NCBI RefSeq assembly: GCF_026241755.1
Contig: NZ_JAPJDA010000019.1
Span: forward strand, 28,415-92,414
From: Salinimicrobium profundisediminis
Lineage (GTDB): Bacteria; Bacteroidota; Bacteroidia; Flavobacteriales; Flavobacteriaceae
Direction: 5' to 3'
DNA length: 64,000 nt
Part shown: positions 36,316 through 47,023 of the stretch, one piece after another
How the letters are laid out: every line of letters begins with the position of its first letter
Numbering within the stretch: the stretch's first letter is position 1
Notes under the pieces: model-generated
What the model was told of the DNA's origin: nothing
Database searches by the model: none
What the model saw: only the letters and a program-made list of their open reading frames with translations
Position numbers and translations under genes: made by a program

Positions 36316-36594
36316 ATGGCACGTTCATTAAAAAAAGGACCTTACGTTCACTATAAATTAGAACAGAAAGTTGCGCAGAATACCGAGTCTGGAAAGAAAG
36401 CGGTTATTAAGACCTGGTCAAGGGCTTCAATGATCACTCCAGATTTTGTTGGGCAAACTATTGCTGTGCACAACGGGCGTCAGTTTGTTCCTGTGTACAT
36501 CACTGAGAACATGGTAGGTCATAAATTAGGTGAATTTTCACCAACAAGATCTTTTAGAGGTCATGCTGGTGCTAAGAATAAAGGTAAAAGATAA
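36316..36594 (+). CDS. rpsS: 30S ribosomal protein S19 (uS19)
   Basis: A 92-residue head protein. [18 protein letters not shown] at the start, [24 protein letters not shown] in the middle and [18 protein letters not shown] at the end are classic. It contacts the A-site finger and S13. It is placed between rplB and rplV with gaps of 6 and 8 bases. Confidence 0.99.
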   Translation: MARSLKKGPYVHYKLEQKVAQNTESGKKAVIKTWSRASMITPDFVGQTIAVHNGRQFVPVYITENMVGHKLGEFSPTRSFRGHAGAKNKGKR

Positions 36595-36602
36595 TTGAAG
36601 CT

Positions 36603-37010
36603 ATGGGAGTTCGTAAAAGAGAAAGAGCAGAGCAAACTAAAGAAGCTAAGAAGCAAATAGCTTTTGCTAAACTAAATAACTGCCCTACTTCGCCAAGAAA
36701 AATGCGTCTGGTTGCAGACCTTGTTCGTGGTGAAAAAGTAGAAAGAGCGCTTCAAATTTTGAAATTCAATTCTAAAGACGCGTCTAAGAGTCTTGAAAAG
36801 TTGCTTTTGTCTGCACTTGCCAACTGGCAAGCTAAGAATGAAGATGCGAGTATTGAAGATGCAGAATTGTTTGTAAAAGAGATTCGCGTTGACGGAGGAA
36901 GTATGTTGAAGAGACTACGTCCTGCACCACAGGGTCGCGCACATAGAATTAGAAAACGTTCCAACCATGTTACTTTGGTTCTTGGAGCAAACAATAATAC
37001 ACAAAGCTAG
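36603..37010 (+). CDS. rplV: 50S ribosomal protein L22 (uL22)
   Basis: A 135-residue protein whose beta-hairpin reaches the exit tunnel. [19 protein letters not shown] and the C-terminal [24 protein letters not shown] are diagnostic. An extra charged N-terminal stretch of about 18 residues ([18 protein letters not shown]) makes it longer than the E. coli protein, which is common in Bacteroidetes. Confidence 0.98.
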   Translation: MGVRKRERAEQTKEAKKQIAFAKLNNCPTSPRKMRLVADLVRGEKVERALQILKFNSKDASKSLEKLLLSALANWQAKNEDASIEDAELFVKEIRVDGGSMLKRLRPAPQGRAHRIRKRSNHVTLVLGANNNTQS

Positions 37011-37018
37011 TTAAGAGT

Positions 37019-37741
37019 ATGGGACAGAAAACAAATCCAATCGGGAATCGTCTTGGTATCATTAGAGGATGGGAATCCAACTGGTACGGAGGAAATGACT
37101 ACGGCGATAAATTAGCCGAAGACGATAAGATTAGAAAATATATCCATGCTCGTCTTTCAAAAGCGAGTGTATCCAGAGTAATCATTGAGCGTACTCTAAA
37201 GCTTGTAACCGTTACTATCACCACAGCCCGTCCTGGTATCATTATTGGTAAAGGAGGTCAGGAGGTAGACAAGCTTAAGGAAGAGCTTAAGAAGATTACC
37301 GACAAGGAAGTTCAAATCAACATCTTTGAAATTAAAAGGCCAGAACTTGATGCTCATTTAGTGGGTTCTAGTGTTGCAAGGCAAATTGAGAATCGTATCT
37401 CTTACCGTCGTGCAATTAAAATGGCTATTGCGGCTGCAATGAGGATGAATGCTGAAGGGATTAAGATTGAGATCTCAGGGCGTTTGAATGGGGCAGAAAT
37501 GGCTCGTTCAGAATCCTACAAGGATGGAAGAATTCCATTGTCAACATTTAGAGCCGATATTGATTATGCTTTAGTTGAAGCTCATACTACTTATGGTAGA
37601 TTGGGTGTTAAAGTATGGATCATGAAAGGTGAGGTATACGGTAAAAGAGAACTTTCTCCACTTGTTGGCATGGCCAAAAAACAAGGAGGAAAAACCGGAA
37701 CCGGACGAAGCGGTGCACCAAAATCGCGTCGTAGAAAGTAA
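37019..37741 (+). CDS. rpsC: 30S ribosomal protein S3 (uS3)
   Basis: A 240-residue mRNA-entry-channel protein. [21 protein letters not shown] opens the protein. The type II KH domain carries the [14 protein letters not shown] signature near residues 75-90, and the C-terminal domain has [25 protein letters not shown] basic tail ends in SRRRK. It lies 8 bases after rplV. Confidence 0.99.
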   Translation: MGQKTNPIGNRLGIIRGWESNWYGGNDYGDKLAEDDKIRKYIHARLSKASVSRVIIERTLKLVTVTITTARPGIIIGKGGQEVDKLKEELKKITDKEVQINIFEIKRPELDAHLVGSSVARQIENRISYRRAIKMAIAAAMRMNAEGIKIEISGRLNGAEMARSESYKDGRIPLSTFRADIDYALVEAHTTYGRLGVKVWIMKGEVYGKRELSPLVGMAKKQGGKTGTGRSGAPKSRRRK

Positions 37742-37760
37742 TTTTTTAAAGTAAAGAAAA

Positions 37761-38180
37761 ATGTTACAGCCTAAAAGAACAAAATATCGCAAAATGCAGA
37801 AGGGCCGTATGAAGGGTGTGTCTCAAAGAGGGCACAGACTTTCAAACGGAACTTTTGGAATAAAGTCATTAGATTCTAATTTTTTGACTGCACGACAAAT
37901 AGAAGCTGCGCGTATTGCTGCTACTCGTTATATGAAGAGGGAAGGATCACTTTGGATTAAAATTTTTCCAGATAAGCCTATTACAAAAAAGCCTCTTGAA
38001 GTACGTATGGGTAAAGGTAAAGGTGCCGTTGAATACTGGGCTGCAGTTGTAAAACCCGGAAGAATACTTTTTGAAGTAGGAGGTGTGCCTTTTGATGTTG
38101 CTAAAGAGGCTCTTCGCCTGGCGGCTCAAAAACTTCCTGTAAAAACTAAGTTCATCGTAGCTAGAGATTATCAAGCTTAA
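37761..38180 (+). CDS. rplP: 50S ribosomal protein L16 (uL16)
   Basis: A 139-residue protein near the A-site tRNA elbow. [19 protein letters not shown] and the [25 protein letters not shown] region identify it. It is placed 19 bases after rpsC and 11 bases before rpmC, in standard order. Confidence 0.99.
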   Translation: MLQPKRTKYRKMQKGRMKGVSQRGHRLSNGTFGIKSLDSNFLTARQIEAARIAATRYMKREGSLWIKIFPDKPITKKPLEVRMGKGKGAVEYWAAVVKPGRILFEVGGVPFDVAKEALRLAAQKLPVKTKFIVARDYQA

Positions 38181-38191
38181 TAAGACACGTT

Positions 38192-38383
38192 ATGAAACAA
38201 TCAGAAGTTAGAGAATTGTCTGTAGCAGAATTACAGGAAGAACTTGGTAAGTCACGGAAAGCATATTCCGATCTTAAAATGGCTCACGCAGTATCGCCAT
38301 TAGAGAACCCAATACAGTTGAGAACTGTAAGAAGATCTATAGCGCGTATTGCTACAGAGTTAACTAAAAGAGAACAACAATAA
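38192..38383 (+). CDS. rpmC: 50S ribosomal protein L29 (uL29)
   Basis: A 63-residue, two-helix protein at the tunnel exit. [32 protein letters not shown] and the C-terminal [15 protein letters not shown] are the family pattern. It sits between rplP and rpsQ. Confidence 0.97.
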   Translation: MKQSEVRELSVAELQEELGKSRKAYSDLKMAHAVSPLENPIQLRTVRRSIARIATELTKREQQ

Positions 38384-38400
38384 GTGTTATTCTGCTGAAA

Positions 38401-38658
38401 ATGGAAAAAAGAAACTTAAGAAAAGAACGTATAGGTGTTGTTACCAGTAATAAGATGATGAAATCTATTGTGGTTTCTGAAACTAAAAAAGTAAAGCACC
38501 CCATGTATGGAAAGTTCGTTTTGAAAACGAAGAAATATGTGGCGCACGACGAAACAAACGACTGCAACATTGGAGATACTGTAAGGATCATGGAAACACG
38601 TCCTTTGAGTAAATCGAAATGCTGGAGATTAGTAGAAATAATTGAAAGAGCGAAGTAA
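38401..38658 (+). CDS. rpsQ: 30S ribosomal protein S17 (uS17)
   Basis: An 85-residue OB-fold protein that binds the 5' domain of 16S rRNA early in assembly. [34 protein letters not shown] and [28 protein letters not shown] are diagnostic. It ends 2 bases before rplN. Confidence 0.98.
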   Translation: MEKRNLRKERIGVVTSNKMMKSIVVSETKKVKHPMYGKFVLKTKKYVAHDETNDCNIGDTVRIMETRPLSKSKCWRLVEIIERAK

Positions 38659-38660
38659 TT

Positions 38661-39029
38661 ATGGTACAACAAGAGTCTAGATTAAGAGTTGCAGACAATA
38701 CCGGAGCTAAAGAAGTTTTAGTTATTCGTGTATTGGGCGGTACAAATAGAAGATACGCTTCTGTTGGAGACAAGGTCGTTGTCAGTGTTAAAGAAGCTAC
38801 ACCTAACGGAAATGTAAAGAAGGGTGCAGTTTCAACAGCAGTTGTTGTTCGTACCAAAAAAGAAGTGCGCAGACCAGACGGATCTTACATCCGTTTCGAC
38901 GATAACGCATGTGTTCTTCTCAACCCAGCTGGGGAAATGAGGGGTACACGTGTTTTTGGACCTGTAGCACGTGAACTTCGTGATAAGCAATTCATGAAGA
39001 TCGTATCATTAGCACCAGAAGTGCTTTAA
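38661..39029 (+). CDS. rplN: 50S ribosomal protein L14 (uL14)
   Basis: A 122-residue protein at the subunit interface. [27 protein letters not shown], the [23 protein letters not shown] stretch and [28 protein letters not shown] leave no doubt. It also provides the docking site for RsfS-type silencing factors. Confidence 0.99.
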   Translation: MVQQESRLRVADNTGAKEVLVIRVLGGTNRRYASVGDKVVVSVKEATPNGNVKKGAVSTAVVVRTKKEVRRPDGSYIRFDDNACVLLNPAGEMRGTRVFGPVARELRDKQFMKIVSLAPEVL

Positions 39030-39041
39030 TACAGAAATAAG

Positions 39042-39353
39042 ATGAAAAAGCTTAAAATAAAAACCGGAGATAACGTTCGTGTAACTGCTGGAGATCATAA
39101 AGGTCAGGAAGGTAAAGTGCAGCAAGTATTTCTGGATAAGAATAAAGCCATTGTGGAAGGTGTGAATATGGTTTCTAAGCATGAGAAGCCTAGCGCATCC
39201 AATCCTCAGGGTGGAATTAAAAAGAAGGAAGCACCTATTCATATTTCTAATCTTTCTTTGATCGACAAAAATGGTGAAACTACCAGGGTTGGATATAGAG
39301 AGGAAAACGATAAGAAAGTAAGGTTTTCCAAAAAATCTAATGAAGTAATATAG
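39042..39353 (+). CDS. rplX: 50S ribosomal protein L24 (uL24)
   Basis: A 103-residue assembly initiator with a KOW motif: [25 protein letters not shown] at residues 5-30. The [19 protein letters not shown] stretch completes the family pattern. It follows rplN by 12 bases and precedes rplE by 2. Confidence 0.98.
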   Translation: MKKLKIKTGDNVRVTAGDHKGQEGKVQQVFLDKNKAIVEGVNMVSKHEKPSASNPQGGIKKKEAPIHISNLSLIDKNGETTRVGYREENDKKVRFSKKSNEVI

Positions 39354-39355
39354 TT

Positions 39356-39907
39356 ATGGCGTACGTACCAAGACTTAAACAAGAGTATAAAGAGAGAGTG
39401 ATCTCCACTCTTACAGAAGAATTCAGCTACTCCAACGTAATGGAGGTTCCAAAACTACAAAAGATAGTTGTGAGCCGTGGCGTTGGTGCTGCTGTTGCAG
39501 ATAAGAAACTTATTGACCATGCGGTAGATGAATTAACAGCTATTACAGGTCAAAAAGCTGTTGCGACCATTTCTAAAAAAGACGTTGCTTCATTTAAATT
39601 ACGTAAAGGGATGCCTATTGGTGCCAAAGTTACTTTGCGTGGGGAGAGAATGTATGAATTTTTAGATCGTTTGATCACTTCTGCACTTCCACGTGTTCGT
39701 GATTTTAATGGTATTAACGCAACCGGATTTGACGGAAGAGGAAATTATAACCTTGGGGTAACCGAGCAGATTATTTTCCCTGAGATCGATATCGATAAGG
39801 TTAACAGGATCAATGGTATGGATATTACCTTTGTGACCAGTGCCAATACTGATAAGGAAGCGAAATCATTGTTAACTGAACTGGGATTACCTTTTAAAAA
39901 GAATTAA
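39356..39907 (+). CDS. rplE: 50S ribosomal protein L5 (uL5)
   Basis: A 183-residue 5S-rRNA-binding protein of the central protuberance. [55 protein letters not shown] and [19 protein letters not shown] are diagnostic. Standard position before rpsN. Confidence 0.99.
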   Translation: MAYVPRLKQEYKERVISTLTEEFSYSNVMEVPKLQKIVVSRGVGAAVADKKLIDHAVDELTAITGQKAVATISKKDVASFKLRKGMPIGAKVTLRGERMYEFLDRLITSALPRVRDFNGINATGFDGRGNYNLGVTEQIIFPEIDIDKVNRINGMDITFVTSANTDKEAKSLLTELGLPFKKN

Positions 39908-39909
39908 TT

Positions 39910-40179
39910 ATGGCTAAAGAATCAATGAAAGCCCGTGAGGTGAAGAGACAGGAATTGGTAGATAAGTATGCTGAAAAACGTAAGGCTCTTAAAGAGGCTG
40001 GCGATTATGAAGCACTACAAAAACTTCCAAAGAACTCATCTCCCGTGCGACTACATAATCGTTGTAAGTTGACAGGAAGACCTAGAGGGTATATGAGACA
40101 GTTCGGAATTTCAAGGGTAACTTTCAGAGAAATGGCGAACAACGGATTAATTCCCGGAGTCAAAAAGGCTAGTTGGTAA
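39910..40179 (+). CDS. rpsN: 30S ribosomal protein S14 (uS14), long zinc-free type
   Basis: An 89-residue protein of the 30S head. The C-terminal [42 protein letters not shown] is diagnostic. Only one cysteine is present instead of the CxxC pairs of the short zinc form, so this is the long C-minus type. A 64-base gap to rpsH follows, longer than others in the operon, containing a GAAAGAAGGTTCTTTC inverted repeat. Confidence 0.98.
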   Translation: MAKESMKAREVKRQELVDKYAEKRKALKEAGDYEALQKLPKNSSPVRLHNRCKLTGRPRGYMRQFGISRVTFREMANNGLIPGVKKASW

Positions 40180-40243
40180 GATTATAAATTGAAAGAAGGT
40201 TCTTTCCATACCGGAGGAAAACCACTTTCGCAAATTAAAATAG

Positions 40244-40642
40244 ATGAATACAGATCCTATTGCAGATTATTTAACAAGAATTAGAAACGCAGTTGCTGCA
40301 AACCACAGAGTGGTGGAGATCCCTGCTTCTAATCTTAAAAAGGAGATCACCAAAATACTTTTTGATCAGGGGTACATCCTTAGCTACAAATTTGACGAAT
40401 CTACTGCTCAGGGTAGCATTAAGATTGCGCTTAAATATGATAAGGTTACTAAAGAGCCTGTTATAAAAAAGATTCAACGCATAAGTAAACCTGGTTTACG
40501 TAAGTATGCCGGTGCCAATGAGCTTCCTCGTATCCTTAATGGACTTGGAATCGCTATTGTGTCTACTTCTCATGGTGTAATGACAGGGAAGCAGGCTCAA
40601 CAGGATAAAGTTGGTGGTGAGGTATTGTGTTACGTTTACTAA
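40244..40642 (+). CDS. rpsH: 30S ribosomal protein S8 (uS8)
   Basis: A 132-residue protein binding the central domain of 16S rRNA. MNTDPIADYLTRIRNAVAA at the start and GIAIVSTSHGVMTGKQAQQDKVGGEVLCYVY at the end are diagnostic. S8 represses the spc operon in E. coli; the site is in the rplE region there, and I cannot confirm an equivalent here. Confidence 0.99.
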   Translation: MNTDPIADYLTRIRNAVAANHRVVEIPASNLKKEITKILFDQGYILSYKFDESTAQGSIKIALKYDKVTKEPVIKKIQRISKPGLRKYAGANELPRILNGLGIAIVSTSHGVMTGKQAQQDKVGGEVLCYVY

Positions 40643-40661
40643 TATTTAAAGACGAAAAGAA

Positions 40662-41204
40662 ATGTCCAGAATAGGTAAAAGTCCAATCACAATTCCACAA
40701 GGTGTTACAGTAGACATTAAGGACGGAGTTGTTACGGTAAAAGGAAAATTAGGTGAGCTAACTCAGGAATATTCTGAGATTGATATCATCATAGAAGACG
40801 GGGTTATTACATTTGAGCGTCCTTCAGAAAAGAAAGATCATAAGGCAAAACACGGTCTTTACCGTGCTTTGATCAACAATATGATTGAGGGTGTTACTAA
40901 TGGATTCACTCACGAACTTGAACTAGTAGGTGTAGGGTACCGTGCATCTAACCAGGGTCAAAAATTGGACCTGGCTGTTGGGTACTCTCACAACATTGTC
41001 TTAGATTTGGCCCCCGAAGTAAAAGTGGAAACAATTTCAGATAAAGGTAAAAATCCTGTTGTGAAATTGACTTCACATGATAAACAACTGGTTGGCCAGG
41101 TAGCTGCAAAGATCAGATCTTTCCGTGCGCCAGAACCTTATAAAGGTAAAGGTATTAAGTTCAAAGGTGAACAGTTACGAAGAAAAGCAGGTAAATCAGC
41201 TTAA
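40662..41204 (+). CDS. rplF: 50S ribosomal protein L6 (uL6)
   Basis: A 180-residue protein with two similar alpha/beta domains, near the factor-binding site. [36 protein letters not shown] and the C-terminal signature [24 protein letters not shown] are clear. It follows rpsH by 19 bases. Confidence 0.99.
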   Translation: MSRIGKSPITIPQGVTVDIKDGVVTVKGKLGELTQEYSEIDIIIEDGVITFERPSEKKDHKAKHGLYRALINNMIEGVTNGFTHELELVGVGYRASNQGQKLDLAVGYSHNIVLDLAPEVKVETISDKGKNPVVKLTSHDKQLVGQVAAKIRSFRAPEPYKGKGIKFKGEQLRRKAGKSA

Positions 41205-41215
41205 TAACTAAGATT

Positions 41216-41575
41216 ATGGCAGTTTCAAAACAAGATAGAAGAACTAAGATCAAGAAAAGGATCAGAAGAGATATAAGCGGTACTCAGGGCCGTCCAAGAC
41301 TTTCCATTTTTAGAAGCAATAAAGAAATTTATGCTCAAATTGTGAATGATGTGGATGGGAAAACTTTGGTAGCTGCTTCTTCAAGAGATAAAGATGTTGC
41401 CTCGGCGACTGTAGAGAATAAAATAGAGCAGGCAGCTTTAGTTGGTAAAGCTATTGCTGAAAAAGCTTTAAAAGCCGGGATTGAGACCATCTCATTTGAC
41501 AGAGGAGGATACTTATACCACGGAAGAGTAAAATCATTAGCAGAAGGTGCTCGCGAAGGAGGACTAAAATTCTAA
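41216..41575 (+). CDS. rplR: 50S ribosomal protein L18 (uL18)
   Basis: A 119-residue 5S-rRNA-binding protein. [38 protein letters not shown] and [26 protein letters not shown] are diagnostic. Standard position between rplF and rpsE. Confidence 0.99.
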   Translation: MAVSKQDRRTKIKKRIRRDISGTQGRPRLSIFRSNKEIYAQIVNDVDGKTLVAASSRDKDVASATVENKIEQAALVGKAIAEKALKAGIETISFDRGGYLYHGRVKSLAEGAREGGLKF

Positions 41576-41579
41576 AAGT

Positions 41580-42104
41580 ATGTATCAGGATTATAAAAAT
41601 GTAGAACTTGTAAAACCGGGTGGACTTGAATTAAAAGACCGTTTGGTTGGTGTGCAACGTGTTACCAAAGTTACAAAAGGTGGTAGAGCATTTGGCTTCT
41701 CTGCAATTGTAGTTGTAGGTGACGAGAATGGGGTTGTAGGCCAGGGTTTAGGTAAATCTAAAGAAGTAGCCGATGCTATCGCTAAAGCGGTTGAAGACGC
41801 TAAGAAAAACCTGGTGCGTATTCCTCTTAATAAAGGAACACTTCCTCACGAACAAAAAGGGAAATACGGTGGAGCTAGAGTGATGCTTTTACCTGCAGCT
41901 CCGGGTACTGGAGTTATTGCTGGTGGAGCGATTCGTGCGGTACTGGAATCTGTTGGTGTTCATGATGTACTTTCAAAGAACCAGGGATCATCAAACCCTC
42001 ACAACGTGGTGAAAGCTACTTTTGATGCATTACTTCAGTTAAGAAGTGCGGAGACTGTTGCCCGTCAACGCGGTATTTCTCTTGAGAAAGTTTTTAAAGG
42101 TTAA
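41580..42104 (+). CDS. rpsE: 30S ribosomal protein S5 (uS5)
   Basis: A 174-residue fidelity protein. The N-terminal dsRNA-binding fold has [31 protein letters not shown], and the C-terminal part has [43 protein letters not shown]. The region where spectinomycin-resistance changes occur (KGGRAFGF) looks wild type. It starts 4 bases after rplR. Confidence 0.99.
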   Translation: MYQDYKNVELVKPGGLELKDRLVGVQRVTKVTKGGRAFGFSAIVVVGDENGVVGQGLGKSKEVADAIAKAVEDAKKNLVRIPLNKGTLPHEQKGKYGGARVMLLPAAPGTGVIAGGAIRAVLESVGVHDVLSKNQGSSNPHNVVKATFDALLQLRSAETVARQRGISLEKVFKG

Positions 42105-42116
42105 TAACAAGGAATA

Positions 42117-42299
42117 ATGGGAAGAATAAAAGTTACACAGGTAAAAAGTGCTATTAAGCGCACTCAAAACCAAAAACGTACTTTGGAAGCACTTGGTCTA
42201 AGAAAACTTGGTCAGGTTGTGGAGCACGATAATACGCCAAACATCCTTGGTATGGTAAATAAAGTAAATCACTTAGTCTCTGTAGAGGAGACCAAATAA
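42117..42299 (+). CDS. rpmD: 50S ribosomal protein L30 (uL30)
   Basis: A 60-residue protein: IKVTQVKSAIKRTQNQKRTLEALGLRKLGQVVEHDNTPNILGMVNKVNHLVSVEE is the whole family pattern. It is found in some but not all bacteria. It lies between rpsE and rplO in standard order. Confidence 0.98.
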   Translation: MGRIKVTQVKSAIKRTQNQKRTLEALGLRKLGQVVEHDNTPNILGMVNKVNHLVSVEETK

Positions 42300-42308
42300 G
42301 AAACTCAC

Positions 42309-42761
42309 ATGGATTTAAGTAACTTAAAACCTGCTAAAGGTTCAGTTCAAAGTAACGCGAAGCGAGTTGGGCGTGGTGAAGGATCAGGGAAAGGCGGTAC
42401 TGCTACCCGTGGTCATAAAGGTGCAAAATCTCGATCTGGTTACTCTAGGAAAATAGGATTTGAAGGAGGGCAAATGCCACTTCAAAGACGAGTTCCAAAA
42501 TTCGGTTTTACTAACATCAACCGTAAAGATTATCAGGGTATCAATCTTGATAAACTTCAAGCTTTGGTTGACGAAGGAAGAATCACCGATACAGTTGATA
42601 TGAATGTTCTTGTTGAGAACGGATTGGCTGGAAAAAACGAGTTGGTTAAGATATTAGGAAGAGGTGAATTAAAAGCTAAGTTGAAAATATCTGTTCATAA
42701 ATTTACTGCCTCAGCAAAGCAAGCTATTGAAGCTGCTGGTGGTGAAGCTGTTACTTTATAA
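42309..42761 (+). CDS. rplO: 50S ribosomal protein L15 (uL15)
   Basis: A 150-residue late-assembly protein. MDLSNLKPAKGSVQSNAKRVGRGEGSGKGGTATRGHKGAKSRSGY and the FEGGQMPLQRRVPKFGF signature are diagnostic; a globular C-terminal domain ends in ASAKQAIEAAGGEAVTL. It is followed 9 bases later by secY. Confidence 0.99.
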   Translation: MDLSNLKPAKGSVQSNAKRVGRGEGSGKGGTATRGHKGAKSRSGYSRKIGFEGGQMPLQRRVPKFGFTNINRKDYQGINLDKLQALVDEGRITDTVDMNVLVENGLAGKNELVKILGRGELKAKLKISVHKFTASAKQAIEAAGGEAVTL

Positions 42762-42770
42762 TAGATAACA

Positions 42771-44108
42771 ATGAAATTCATCAATACATTAAAGAATATC
42801 TGGAAAATCGAGGAGCTAAAAAATAGAATTTTAGTAACCCTCGGTTTATTGCTGGTGTATCGCTTTGGAGCACAGGTGGTGCTTCCTGGAATTGATGCGT
42901 CTCAATTAGCGAACCTTGCTACTCAAACAGATGGCGGTTTATTAGGGCTTCTTAATGCTTTTACAGGAGGTGCATTTTCGAATGCTTCTGTATTTGCTTT
43001 GGGAATTATGCCCTATATATCGGCATCTATTGTAGTGCAATTAATGGGAATTGCTGTTCCTTATTTGCAGAAATTGCAGAAAGAAGGAGAGAGTGGTCGT
43101 AGAAGGATCAATCAAATCACAAGATGGTTGACTATTGCTATTACTCTTGTACAGGGGCCTGGTTATATTTATAACCTTTTTGCCACCTTACCTTCAGGTG
43201 CATTTTTGCTTGGAAGTACAGTGACCTTTGTTGCTTCTTCTGTAATAATCCTTACTACAGGGACCATTTTTGCAATGTGGCTTGGAGAGAAGATAACTGA
43301 TAAAGGTATTGGTAACGGTATTTCACTGCTTATCATGGTAGGTATTATTGCAACATTGCCACAAGCCTTCATTCAGGAATTTGCTTCCAGAGTATTCGAA
43401 TCGAATGGAGGAATGATTATGATCCTTATTGAACTTGTAATATGGTTTGTAATAATTCTGGCCAGTGTAATGTTAGTGATGGCTGTTAGACAAATCCCTG
43501 TCCAGTATGCAAGAAGAACTGCTACGGGAGGATACGAAAAGAATGTTTTTGGTTCAAGACAATATATTCCATTGAAGCTTAATGCTTCTGGAGTTATGCC
43601 AATTATTTTCGCGCAGGCAATAATGTTTATTCCGGCAGCGGTTGCAGGGCTTTCACAGTCTGAAACCGCACAAGGAGTTACAGCTGCCTTCAGCGATATC
43701 TTCGGCTTTTGGTACAATTTGGTTTTTGCAGTGTTAATTATAATTTTTACGTACTTTTACACCGCGATTACGGTACCTACCAATAAAATGGCAGATGATC
43801 TTAAAAGAAGTGGTGGTTTCATACCCGGGATAAGACCTGGTTCAGAAACTTCAGAATTTTTAGATCGCATCATGTCGCAAATCACCCTGCCGGGTTCTGT
43901 TTTCTTAGCGCTTATCGCAGTGTTCCCTGCAATTATCGTTTCCCTTTTGGGAGTTCAGGCCGGATGGGCGTTGTTCTTTGGAGGAACATCATTACTTATT
44001 ATGGTAGGAGTTGCAATCGATACCATGCAGCAGGTTAATTCATACCTGTTAAATAGGCATTATGATGGTCTTATGAAAACCGGTAAAAACAGAAAAGCAG
44101 TAGCATAA
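42771..44108 (+). CDS. secY: Protein translocase subunit SecY
   Basis: A 445-residue inner-membrane channel with about ten transmembrane helices. Family signatures include [36 protein letters not shown] near residues 75-110, the plug-region GIDASQLAN and the C-terminal [20 protein letters not shown] with the ribosome/SecA-contacting cytosolic loop. It exports signal-peptide-bearing proteins, including the many lipoproteins and barrels in this window. The stop overlaps the start of infA by one base. Confidence 0.99.
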   Translation: MKFINTLKNIWKIEELKNRILVTLGLLLVYRFGAQVVLPGIDASQLANLATQTDGGLLGLLNAFTGGAFSNASVFALGIMPYISASIVVQLMGIAVPYLQKLQKEGESGRRRINQITRWLTIAITLVQGPGYIYNLFATLPSGAFLLGSTVTFVASSVIILTTGTIFAMWLGEKITDKGIGNGISLLIMVGIIATLPQAFIQEFASRVFESNGGMIMILIELVIWFVIILASVMLVMAVRQIPVQYARRTATGGYEKNVFGSRQYIPLKLNASGVMPIIFAQAIMFIPAAVAGLSQSETAQGVTAAFSDIFGFWYNLVFAVLIIIFTYFYTAITVPTNKMADDLKRSGGFIPGIRPGSETSEFLDRIMSQITLPGSVFLALIAVFPAIIVSLLGVQAGWALFFGGTSLLIMVGVAIDTMQQVNSYLLNRHYDGLMKTGKNRKAVA

Positions 44109-44323
44109 TGGCAAAACAATCGGCAATAGAACAAGACGGAACGATCATTGAAGCATTATCAAATGCAATGTTCCGGGTGGAGTTAGAGAACGGTCATGTT
44201 GTGACCGCGCATATCTCAGGTAAAATGCGGATGCATTACATCAAATTATTGCCTGGGGACAAAGTGAAATTAGAAATGAGCCCGTACGATTTATCTAAGG
44301 CTCGAATAACTTACAGATACTAA
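44108..44323 (+). CDS. infA: Translation initiation factor IF-1
   Basis: A 71-residue OB-fold protein that occupies the A site during initiation. [69 protein letters not shown] is the standard pattern in short: [15 protein letters not shown] and [13 protein letters not shown]. It is translationally coupled to secY and followed by rpmJ after 5 bases. Confidence 0.99.
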   Translation: MAKQSAIEQDGTIIEALSNAMFRVELENGHVVTAHISGKMRMHYIKLLPGDKVKLEMSPYDLSKARITYRY

Positions 44324-44328
44324 TAACT

Positions 44329-44445
44329 ATGAAAGTTAGAGCATCAATTAAAAAAAGAAGTGCCGAGTGCAAGATTGTGCGAAGAAAAGGCAGACTGTAC
44401 GTGATTAACAAAAAGAATCCAAAATTTAAACAAAGACAAGGGTAG
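44329..44445 (+). CDS. rpmJ: 50S ribosomal protein L36 (bL36), zinc-free form
   Basis: A 38-residue protein between infA and rpsM: it starts [20 protein letters not shown] and ends NPKFKQRQG. The classic zinc form has three cysteines and a histidine; here only the cysteine in AECK remains, and the others are replaced by Ser, Asn and Phe. It is therefore a C-minus L36 that should not bind zinc, which frees it from zinc-dependent replacement. The short length hides the gene from simple gene finders. Confidence 0.96.
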   Translation: MKVRASIKKRSAECKIVRRKGRLYVINKKNPKFKQRQG

Positions 44446-44447
44446 TT

Positions 44448-44822
44448 ATGGCTAGAATTGCAGGTGTTGATATACCAAAACAAAAGCGAGGCGTTATAGC
44501 ATTGACCTATATCTTCGGAATTGGAAAGAGCAGAGCTCAGGAAATTCTTAAAGAGGCCAACGTAGAAGAAGGAAAAAAAGTTTCCGATTGGAATGATGAC
44601 GAAATCGGAAGAATTCGTGAGGCCGTTGGATCTTTTAAAATAGAAGGTGAATTGCGTTCAGAGATCCAGTTGAGCATTAAACGCTTAATGGATATTGGAA
44701 GTTATAGAGGAATTCGTCACAGAGCGGGATTACCGTTAAGAGGACAAAGAACTAAAAACAACTCCAGAACCAGAAAAGGAAGAAGAAAAACAGTTGCAAA
44801 CAAGAAGAAAGCAACTAAATAA
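44448..44822 (+). CDS. rpsM: 30S ribosomal protein S13 (uS13)
   Basis: A 124-residue head protein contacting P-site tRNA and L5. [33 protein letters not shown] and the [27 protein letters not shown] region are diagnostic, followed by a lysine-rich tail. It begins 2 bases after rpmJ. Confidence 0.99.
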   Translation: MARIAGVDIPKQKRGVIALTYIFGIGKSRAQEILKEANVEEGKKVSDWNDDEIGRIREAVGSFKIEGELRSEIQLSIKRLMDIGSYRGIRHRAGLPLRGQRTKNNSRTRKGRRKTVANKKKATK

Positions 44823-44830
44823 TAAGTAGG

Positions 44831-45220
44831 ATGGCAAAAGCAAAAGCAACTCAAAAGAAGCGTAAGGTAAATGTTGAGTCTATTGGAGAAGCGCATGTTA
44901 CTGCTTCTTTCAACAACATTATCATTTCGTTGACCAATAAAAAAGGAGATGTTATCTCATGGTCCTCTGCCGGTAAAATGGGCTTTAGAGGGTCTAAGAA
45001 AAATACTCCTTATGCAGCACAATTGGCTGCAGAAGACGCATCAAAAGTGGCACACGAAGCAGGTCTTCGTAAGGTAAAGGTTTTTGTGAAAGGACCAGGA
45101 AACGGTAGAGAATCTGCTATTCGTTCCCTTCACAATGCTGGTATTGAAGTGACCGAGATCATCGATGTTACTCCACTTCCACACAACGGATGTCGTCCTC
45201 CAAAAAGACGTAGAGTTTAA
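44831..45220 (+). CDS. rpsK: 30S ribosomal protein S11 (uS11)
   Basis: A 129-residue platform protein. [45 protein letters not shown] and [16 protein letters not shown] are diagnostic. The [11 protein letters not shown] motif contains the Asn-Gly pair seen to form isoaspartate in E. coli. An 88-base gap precedes rpsD. Confidence 0.99.
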   Translation: MAKAKATQKKRKVNVESIGEAHVTASFNNIIISLTNKKGDVISWSSAGKMGFRGSKKNTPYAAQLAAEDASKVAHEAGLRKVKVFVKGPGNGRESAIRSLHNAGIEVTEIIDVTPLPHNGCRPPKRRRV

Positions 45221-45308
45221 TTAACAAGTATAAACAAAAGTAAGCAAAAGATCTGCGAAGGACAGTGACCTTAATTCCACGATCGCTTGCTTTATAACAA
45301 ATTTTTCA

Positions 45309-45914
45309 ATGGCAAGATATACTGGTCCAAAGACTAAAATCGCCCGTAAGTTCGGGGAAGCTATTTTCGGAGATGACAAATCTTTTGAAAAAAGAAACTA
45401 TCCTCCGGGACAACACGGTAACAACCGTCGTCGCGGAAAAAAATCTGAATACGCTGTCCAGTTAATGGAAAAGCAAAAAGCTAAGTATACCTATGGTATT
45501 CTTGAGCGTCAATTCAGAAACATGTTTGAAAAAGCAACACGTGCCCAGGGAATTACCGGGGAGGTGCTTTTACAATTATGTGAGTCTCGTTTAGACAACG
45601 TGGTATATAGAATGGGAATTGCCCCATCTAGACGTGCTGCAAGACAATTGGTTTCTCACAGGCATTTAACTGTGAATGGAGAGTTGGTAAACATTCCATC
45701 TTACCAGTTAAAAGCAGGAGATGTTGTAGGAGTAAGAGAGAAATCAAAATCCTTAACTGCCATCCAGGATTCATTAGCTAATTCTAGCAGTGTCTACGAA
45801 TGGATCACGTTTAACAACGAGACCAAACAGGGAACTTATGTTTCTGTTCCGGCAAGAGTACAAATTCCGGAAAATATCAATGAACAATTCATCGTCGAAT
45901 TATATTCGAAATAA
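45309..45914 (+). CDS. rpsD: 30S ribosomal protein S4 (uS4)
   Basis: A 201-residue 16S rRNA primary-binding protein. [34 protein letters not shown] and an S4 RNA-binding domain, [31 protein letters not shown], are clear. It lacks the N-terminal zinc cysteines of some S4 proteins. The 88-base upstream gap contains no strong promoter match. Confidence 0.99.
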   Translation: MARYTGPKTKIARKFGEAIFGDDKSFEKRNYPPGQHGNNRRRGKKSEYAVQLMEKQKAKYTYGILERQFRNMFEKATRAQGITGEVLLQLCESRLDNVVYRMGIAPSRRAARQLVSHRHLTVNGELVNIPSYQLKAGDVVGVREKSKSLTAIQDSLANSSSVYEWITFNNETKQGTYVSVPARVQIPENINEQFIVELYSK

Positions 45915-45934
45915 TAATTCACAGAAGTCGTAAT

Positions 45935-46927
45935 ATGGCAATATTAAATTTTCAGAAGCCCGATAAAGTTATAATGATTGATTCAACCGATTTCGAAGGG
46001 AAATTTGAATTTCGCCCTTTGGAACCAGGTTATGGATTGACTGTTGGTAACGCTCTAAGAAGAGTGCTTTTATCTTCACTTGAAGGGTTCGCTATTACTT
46101 CGGTTCGCATCGAAGGAGTAGAGCACGAATTCTCAACTATCCCCGGGGTAGTAGAAGACGTAACCGAAATAATCTTGAATCTTAAACAGATCAGGTTTAA
46201 AAGGCAAATTGATGAAATAGACAATGAAGCCGTTACCATTTCTGTATCTGGTCAGGAGCAATTAACTGCTGGTCACTTCCAAAAATTCATCTCAGGTTTC
46301 CAAATCCTTAATCCCGATTTAGTGATCTGTAACATGGATAAGAAAGTGAACCTTAACATGGAGGTTACTGTAGAAAAGGGTAGAGGATACGTTCCAGCTG
46401 AAGAGAATAAGAAGCCAAATGCACCTATCGGTACGATCTACACAGATTCTATTTACACTCCTGTAAAGAATGTAAAATATAGCATCGAAAACTATAGGGT
46501 AGAGCAAAAGACCGATTATGAAAAATTGGTTTTCGAGATTTCTACAGATGGTTCTATTCATCCTAAAGAAGCTCTTACCGAAGCTGCTAAAACTTTGATC
46601 CACCATTTTATGCTGTTCTCTGACGAACGCATCACTCTGGAGGCCGATGAGATTGCACAGACTGAGACTTACGATGAAGAATCCCTTCATATGCGTCAGT
46701 TGCTAAAAACCAAGTTAGTTGATATGGACCTTTCAGTTAGAGCATTGAACTGTCTTAAAGCTGCAGAAGTTGATACCCTTGGTGACTTAGTATCTTACAA
46801 CAAGAATGACCTTATGAAGTTCAGAAACTTTGGTAAAAAATCGCTTACCGAACTTGAAGAGTTGGTAAACAACAAAGGACTGAACTTTGGAATGGATCTT
46901 TCAAAATATAAATTAGATAAAGACTAG
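45935..46927 (+). CDS. rpoA: DNA-directed RNA polymerase subunit alpha
   Basis: A 330-residue subunit. The N-terminal dimerisation domain (about 1-235) includes [45 protein letters not shown], and the C-terminal DNA-binding domain (about 255-320) has [46 protein letters not shown]. Domain lengths are normal. It sits in the usual alpha operon between rpsD and rplQ. Confidence 0.99.
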   Translation: MAILNFQKPDKVIMIDSTDFEGKFEFRPLEPGYGLTVGNALRRVLLSSLEGFAITSVRIEGVEHEFSTIPGVVEDVTEIILNLKQIRFKRQIDEIDNEAVTISVSGQEQLTAGHFQKFISGFQILNPDLVICNMDKKVNLNMEVTVEKGRGYVPAEENKKPNAPIGTIYTDSIYTPVKNVKYSIENYRVEQKTDYEKLVFEISTDGSIHPKEALTEAAKTLIHHFMLFSDERITLEADEIAQTETYDEESLHMRQLLKTKLVDMDLSVRALNCLKAAEVDTLGDLVSYNKNDLMKFRNFGKKSLTELEELVNNKGLNFGMDLSKYKLDKD

Positions 46928-47023
46928 TCGCGTAAATACGCAGTAGTCAATAAAACAAAATAATAACCATCATAATTTGCTCCTCAAAATGGGTCGCAGC
47001 AAGATGATGAAACAAAAAACGTC

